DNA from: Planctomycetaceae bacterium
GTDB lineage: Bacteria > Planctomycetota > Planctomycetia > Pirellulales > UBA1268
DNA length: 8,883 nucleotides
Assembly: GCA_947453125.1 (NCBI GenBank)
Contig: CANGGC010000056.1
Span: 1-8,883 of the forward strand
Reading direction: 5' to 3'
This document shows positions 6,479 to 8,883 of this stretch, piece by piece. Each line of letters opens with the position of its first letter. The first letter of the stretch is position 1. The notes beneath the pieces are model-generated. The model did no database searches. It saw only the letters and a list, made by a program, of their open reading frames with translations, and was not told where the DNA came from. The position numbers were made by a program, and so were the translations under genes.

Positions 6479-7253
6479 CGAGAGAAAGACTCCTGGGGGG
6501 ATGATCCGCGGCGCGAGCCGCAGCGCCGGCGATCTGTTCGAGATCGTGGATCGCGAGGGCGTAATCGGGGGATTTGATGACGGCACTCCCCGCGACAATG
6601 TATTCCGCACCCGCGGCGGCCACGGGGCCGATCGTCGTCGTGGAGATACCTCCGTCGACACACAGCCGGACGTGCGGATGGCTATCGGCGCGGGCCCCGG
6701 CCAGCGCCGTGAGCTTGGCGAGCGCGGCAGGGTCGAAGGCCTGACCACCAAAACCCGGCTCGACGCTCATCACGAGAACGCCGTCGCAGTGATCCAACAG
6801 CGCGATTGCTCGTTCGACGGGGGTCTTCGGGCTGATCGCGAGATGGGCGCGGGGGCCGAGGTGGCGGATCGCGTCGAGCGTCTTCGCCGCGTCGGGAAGG
6901 GCTTCGACATGGACGGTGAGGATGTCGGCGCCGATGGTCGCGTAGTCGGCCAGCCAGCGGTCCGGTTCGGCCACCATGAGGTGGACCTCGATCGGCACCT
7001 TCGCCGCGCGGCGAACCGCCTCCACCACCACCTGCCCGTAGGTCAGTTGCGGCACGAACACGCCATCCATGATGTCGAGATGGATCGCGGCCGCGCCTGC
7101 CTCCTCGAGCCGGGCGACCTCTGCGGCCAGATGACCGAAGTCGCACAACAGGAGGGCCGGAAGAACGACGGGGCCGCAACGCTCGACCCGGGCGGCGAGA
7201 GCGTCAGTTGAATGGCCTGTGGAACGATTTCCGGCCGCGGACTTCACACGCAT
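6471..7253 (-). CDS. rpe: Ribulose-phosphate 3-epimerase
   Basis: This TIM-barrel metalloenzyme interconverts ribulose-5-phosphate and xylulose-5-phosphate in the pentose phosphate pathway. From the ATG at 7253 (260 aa) the family signatures appear in order: VLPALLLCDFGHLAAEV at 30-46, IHLDIMDGVFVPQLTYG at 57-73, VPIEVHLMVAEP at 86-97, DILTVHVEA at 110-118, ISPKTPVE at 140-147, VLVMSVEPGFGGQAF at 159-173, and LCVDGGIS at 197-204. Metal ligands and catalytic residues His58, Asp60, His91 and Asp200 are present. The family's Pro-Ser-x-Leu near the N-terminus, whose serine contacts substrate, is Pro-Ala-Leu-Leu here (Ala33). About 28 residues precede the first strand, longer than usual. ATGs at 7280 or 7253 are both possible and neither has a clear Shine-Dalgarno; 7253 is the most economical. 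The gene heads the leftward group with the phosphatase-like gene and accD. Confidence 0.94.
   Translation of the reverse strand: MRVKSAAGNRSTGHSTDALAARVERCGPVVLPALLLCDFGHLAAEVARLEEAGAAAIHLDIMDGVFVPQLTYGQVVVEAVRRAAKVPIEVHLMVAEPDRWLADYATIGADILTVHVEALPDAAKTLDAIRHLGPRAHLAISPKTPVERAIALLDHCDGVLVMSVEPGFGGQAFDPAALAKLTALAGARADSHPHVRLCVDGGISTTTIGPVAAAGAEYIVAGSAVIKSPDYALAIHDLEQIAGAAARAADHPPRSLSLDG
6490..6494 (-). promoter_or_regulatory. Ribosome binding site of the phosphatase-like gene, inside rpe
   Basis: AGGAG lies 11 bases upstream of the ATG at 6478, within the last codons of rpe. Together with the 8-base overlap (ATGGCTGA contains the start of one gene and the stop of the other) it fixes this start and supports co-translation with rpe. 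Confidence 0.55.
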
Positions 7254-7491
7254 CGGCCGCTCGTCGCGACCGGCCTGCATCGATGGAGTCGGCGGTCGCT
7301 CCCAAAATGGAAACCCTTCGCCGACGCCCTCCAGTCTACCATCCGTCCTTCCTGTTCCCGAGTCCCCCACCCTTTTTTCCCGCCCTGGATCGGGGCGCAA
7401 CCACCTTCACCGGTTAGACTTGCACACGATTGAGAAGCGTGGAGAAGGCCGCTTGAAAGCCCTCTCCGACACCTTGTCTGAGGCCTGATGC
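7254..7491. promoter_or_regulatory. Divergent intergenic region between rpe and the creatininase-family gene
   Basis: The 238 bases between two outward-reading genes should carry promoters for both. They are less GC-rich in places, with a T6 run near 7373-7378, but I found no -35/-10 pair with correct spacing in either direction. Short open frames on both strands here show no recognisable protein features. If rpe started further upstream the region would shrink accordingly. Confidence 0.35.
7480..7483 (+). promoter_or_regulatory. Ribosome binding site of the creatininase-family gene
   Basis: GAGG lies eight bases before the ATG at 7492. It favours that start even though the first ~37 residues are low complexity and the conserved domain begins later. 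Confidence 0.45.
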
Positions 7492-8355
7492 ATGACCACA
7501 TCCTCGCCGTCGCCGGGCCACGGGGCACGTTCTCCCGTCCCCTCCTCCCCCCCCTCGGCGGTGCAGGACGGGGCGGGAAGTCGCGGGGGGCCTCGGGCCC
7601 ACATCCTCCACGAAGCCAACTACGCGCAGCTCCTGGCGCGGCGGCCGAACGTCGCCGTGCTGCCGTGGGGGGCGACTGAGGCGCACAACTGGCACATGCC
7701 CCACGGCACCGATGTCGTCGAGGCGGTGTCGCTCGCCGAGCGTGCCGCCGATCTCGCCGTCGCTGCTGGCGCCCGGGTGATCGTCCTCCCCGCGATCCCC
7801 TATGGCAACAATGCCCAGCAGCAGGATCAGGTGGCCACGGTCCACTTCTCGACGGCGACGGCGCTTGCCATCCTCCGCGACGTGACCGACAGCCTCGCGC
7901 GACAGGGGATCGACCGGCTCGTGATCGTCAACGGGCACGGGGGGAACGACTTCAAGCCGATGGTCCGTGACTGTCAACTCACCTCGGGCCTGACGATCCT
8001 CGTCGTCGACTTCTGGAAGCTCTGTCCTGACGTCCTCACTGCCACCTTCCCCGACCCGGGGGATCATGCCGGGCAGCTGGAGACATCGCTGCTCCTCCAC
8101 CTCCGTCCGGAATGGATGGAGATGGAGCGGGCCGGCAGGGGGGAGGCGGCGGCGCGACTTCCTGATGGCATCCGTCAGGCGAACGCTTGGACTCCCCGCC
8201 CGTGGTCGAAGGTCCAGCCCGACACGGGTAGCGGTGATCCGTCCGGCTCCTCCGCCGCGCTCGGGGCCCGCTACTTCGAGGCTGCCACAGCGTCGCTGGC
8301 CACCCTCCTGAAAACGGTGTCTGGGCTCGACCGCGGCGCCGACGTCTTCGGCTGA
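7492..8355 (+). CDS. Creatininase family protein (metal-dependent amidohydrolase)
   Basis: The 287-aa product belongs to the creatininase / creatinine amidohydrolase superfamily, whose members open small cyclic or linear amide bonds using a two-metal centre. The ligand pattern is complete: Glu63 and His65 with Asp74 in GATEAHNWHMPHGTD, spaced E+2 and E+11 as in creatininase; His149 in VNGHGGND; and Glu197 in DHAGQLETSLLL. Other matches are VIVLPAIPYGNNAQQ at 96-110 and LVVDFWKL around 170-177. Residues 1-37 are Ser/Pro/Gly-rich with no homology signal; an in-frame GTG at 7561 could be an alternative start but has no ribosome site. The TEAHNxHxPxGTD form marks a subfamily distinct from characterised creatininases (TEQHGPHLP), so the substrate is unknown. 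No creatine, hydantoin or cofactor-biosynthesis gene is nearby. The proline dehydrogenase gene follows after 70 bases, allowing an amide/amino-acid catabolic unit, which is inference only. Confidence 0.88.
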   Translation: MTTSSPSPGHGARSPVPSSPPSAVQDGAGSRGGPRAHILHEANYAQLLARRPNVAVLPWGATEAHNWHMPHGTDVVEAVSLAERAADLAVAAGARVIVLPAIPYGNNAQQQDQVATVHFSTATALAILRDVTDSLARQGIDRLVIVNGHGGNDFKPMVRDCQLTSGLTILVVDFWKLCPDVLTATFPDPGDHAGQLETSLLLHLRPEWMEMERAGRGEAAARLPDGIRQANAWTPRPWSKVQPDTGSGDPSGSSAALGARYFEAATASLATLLKTVSGLDRGADVFG

Positions 8356-8412
8356 CCGTCACGGCCCACCGCTCTGCCGACGTTCCTCCGCCCCCTCCGT
8401 TCCCTGCCTGCC

Positions 8413-8416
8413 GGAG
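8413..8416 (+). promoter_or_regulatory. Ribosome binding site of the proline dehydrogenase gene
   Basis: GGAG sits nine bases before the ATG at 8426, good spacing for translation initiation. It favours this ATG over the in-frame ATG 16 codons later. Confidence 0.5.
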
Positions 8417-8425
8417 TCGCTCACC

Positions 8426-8883
8426 ATGGCTGACGAGACGATTTCGGAGCCGCTCTTTCCCTCCCGCTTGACCATGGCCGATCTGGCCCAGATCGAGGCC
8501 CAGACGCAGCAGACCGGGGGGCGGCTCCTGGCTGCGGCGCTCGCGGCGCAGCCGTCGCGATTTTCCACCGATCACTGGATGCAGCAGGCCAGCGAGTGGG
8601 CGACGCAGGACGAGGAATTGAAGGTTCGGCTGTTCCGGCTCGTCGACTGCATGCCGATGCTCGATGACCCAGCGGCCCTCGACCGGCATGTCCGCGAGTA
8701 TCTCACGGAAGACGTGATCGAGCGGCTGCCGACCGGGCTGCGCACGGCCCTCCAAGCCGCTCGGAGCGGGATCCTCGCTCCCTTGGCGGCCCGGGCGGTG
8801 CGCGGGGCGACGCTTGCCCAGGCGCGCCGATTCATCGCCGGCACCAATCCCACCGAAGCCGCCCATGCCGCGCTTGCCGAGCG
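8426..8883 (+). CDS. putA: Proline dehydrogenase / PutA-type protein, N-terminal fragment (3' end outside window)
   Basis: The frame is open from the ATG at 8426 to the window edge (152 complete codons, no stop). The visible part is the helical N-terminal region found ahead of the FAD-binding barrel in PutA-like enzymes. It has DHWMQQASEWATQDEELK at 49-66, then VRLFRLVDCMPML at 67-79 (the family's K-x-x-LFRFVDxLP pattern), LDRHVREYL at 85-93, and ARRFIAGTNPTEA at 133-145. Such proteins oxidise proline to pyrroline-5-carboxylate and, if bifunctional, on to glutamate through a C-terminal aldehyde dehydrogenase domain. Neither the FAD site nor any dehydrogenase domain is visible here, so the bifunctional PutA label is inferred from the resemblance of the N-terminal region to planctomycete and actinobacterial bifunctional proteins. 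It could be a stand-alone proline dehydrogenase. Confidence 0.75.
   Translation, partial: MADETISEPLFPSRLTMADLAQIEAQTQQTGGRLLAAALAAQPSRFSTDHWMQQASEWATQDEELKVRLFRLVDCMPMLDDPAALDRHVREYLTEDVIERLPTGLRTALQAARSGILAPLAARAVRGATLAQARRFIAGTNPTEAAHAALAE

Noticed and set aside
6456..7211. 251-codon + strand frame opposite rpe
   Set aside because: Antisense shadow; rpe on the other strand has every family motif.
7208..7488. Several overlapping small + strand frames between rpe and the creatininase gene
   Set aside because: None has a ribosome site with a recognisable protein signature, they overlap one another in different frames, and the position fits a divergent promoter region.
8036..8866. 276-codon open frame on the - strand across the end of the creatininase gene and the start of the proline dehydrogenase gene
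   Set aside because: It is antisense to two genes with recognisable motifs and has no recognisable features itself.

Overview
The window reads as chromosomal DNA from a planctomycete, most likely a Pirellulales-type lineage. The evidence is high GC, a BBP7-type outer-membrane barrel protein (a family essentially restricted to Planctomycetes), a histidine-phosphatase-fold protein with the degenerate motifs I recall from planctomycete genomes, and the planctomycete style of the FolC, AccD and proline dehydrogenase proteins. I see no rRNA, tRNA, CRISPR array, insertion sequence, integrase, phage gene or toxin-antitoxin pair. It looks like core chromosome with many strand switches.

Layout. The + strand opens with the 3' end of a glycogen-synthesis gene (glgC-like), followed after about 50 bases by a secreted or membrane-anchored S41 C-terminal processing peptidase (261-1673). 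This converges, with only 22 bases between stops, on folC (1696-3108, - strand). A 147-base divergent intergenic region separates folC from the BBP7 barrel gene (3256-4653, +). The barrel gene converges on a - strand cluster transcribed in the order rpe (7253-6471), a histidine-phosphatase-like gene overlapping it by 8 bases (6478-5816), then accD (5655-4723). A 238-base divergent gap separates rpe from a creatininase-family amidohydrolase (7492-8355, +). After 70 bases comes the start of a proline dehydrogenase / PutA-type gene (8426 onward, +), cut by the window edge.

Function. The genes are mostly housekeeping: glycogen precursor synthesis, periplasmic proteolysis, folate polyglutamylation, the pentose-phosphate / Calvin-type epimerase, the carboxyltransferase beta subunit that commits acetyl-CoA to fatty-acid synthesis, and amide and proline catabolism. 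The point most worth a second look is the protein between rpe and accD. It keeps the histidine-phosphatase fold but has lost both catalytic histidines, the second phosphate-pocket arginine and the acid glutamate, so it is probably not an ordinary phosphatase. Its coupling to rpe suggests a retained non-catalytic or regulatory role. I did not find a clear new multi-gene system such as a defence or mobile cluster.
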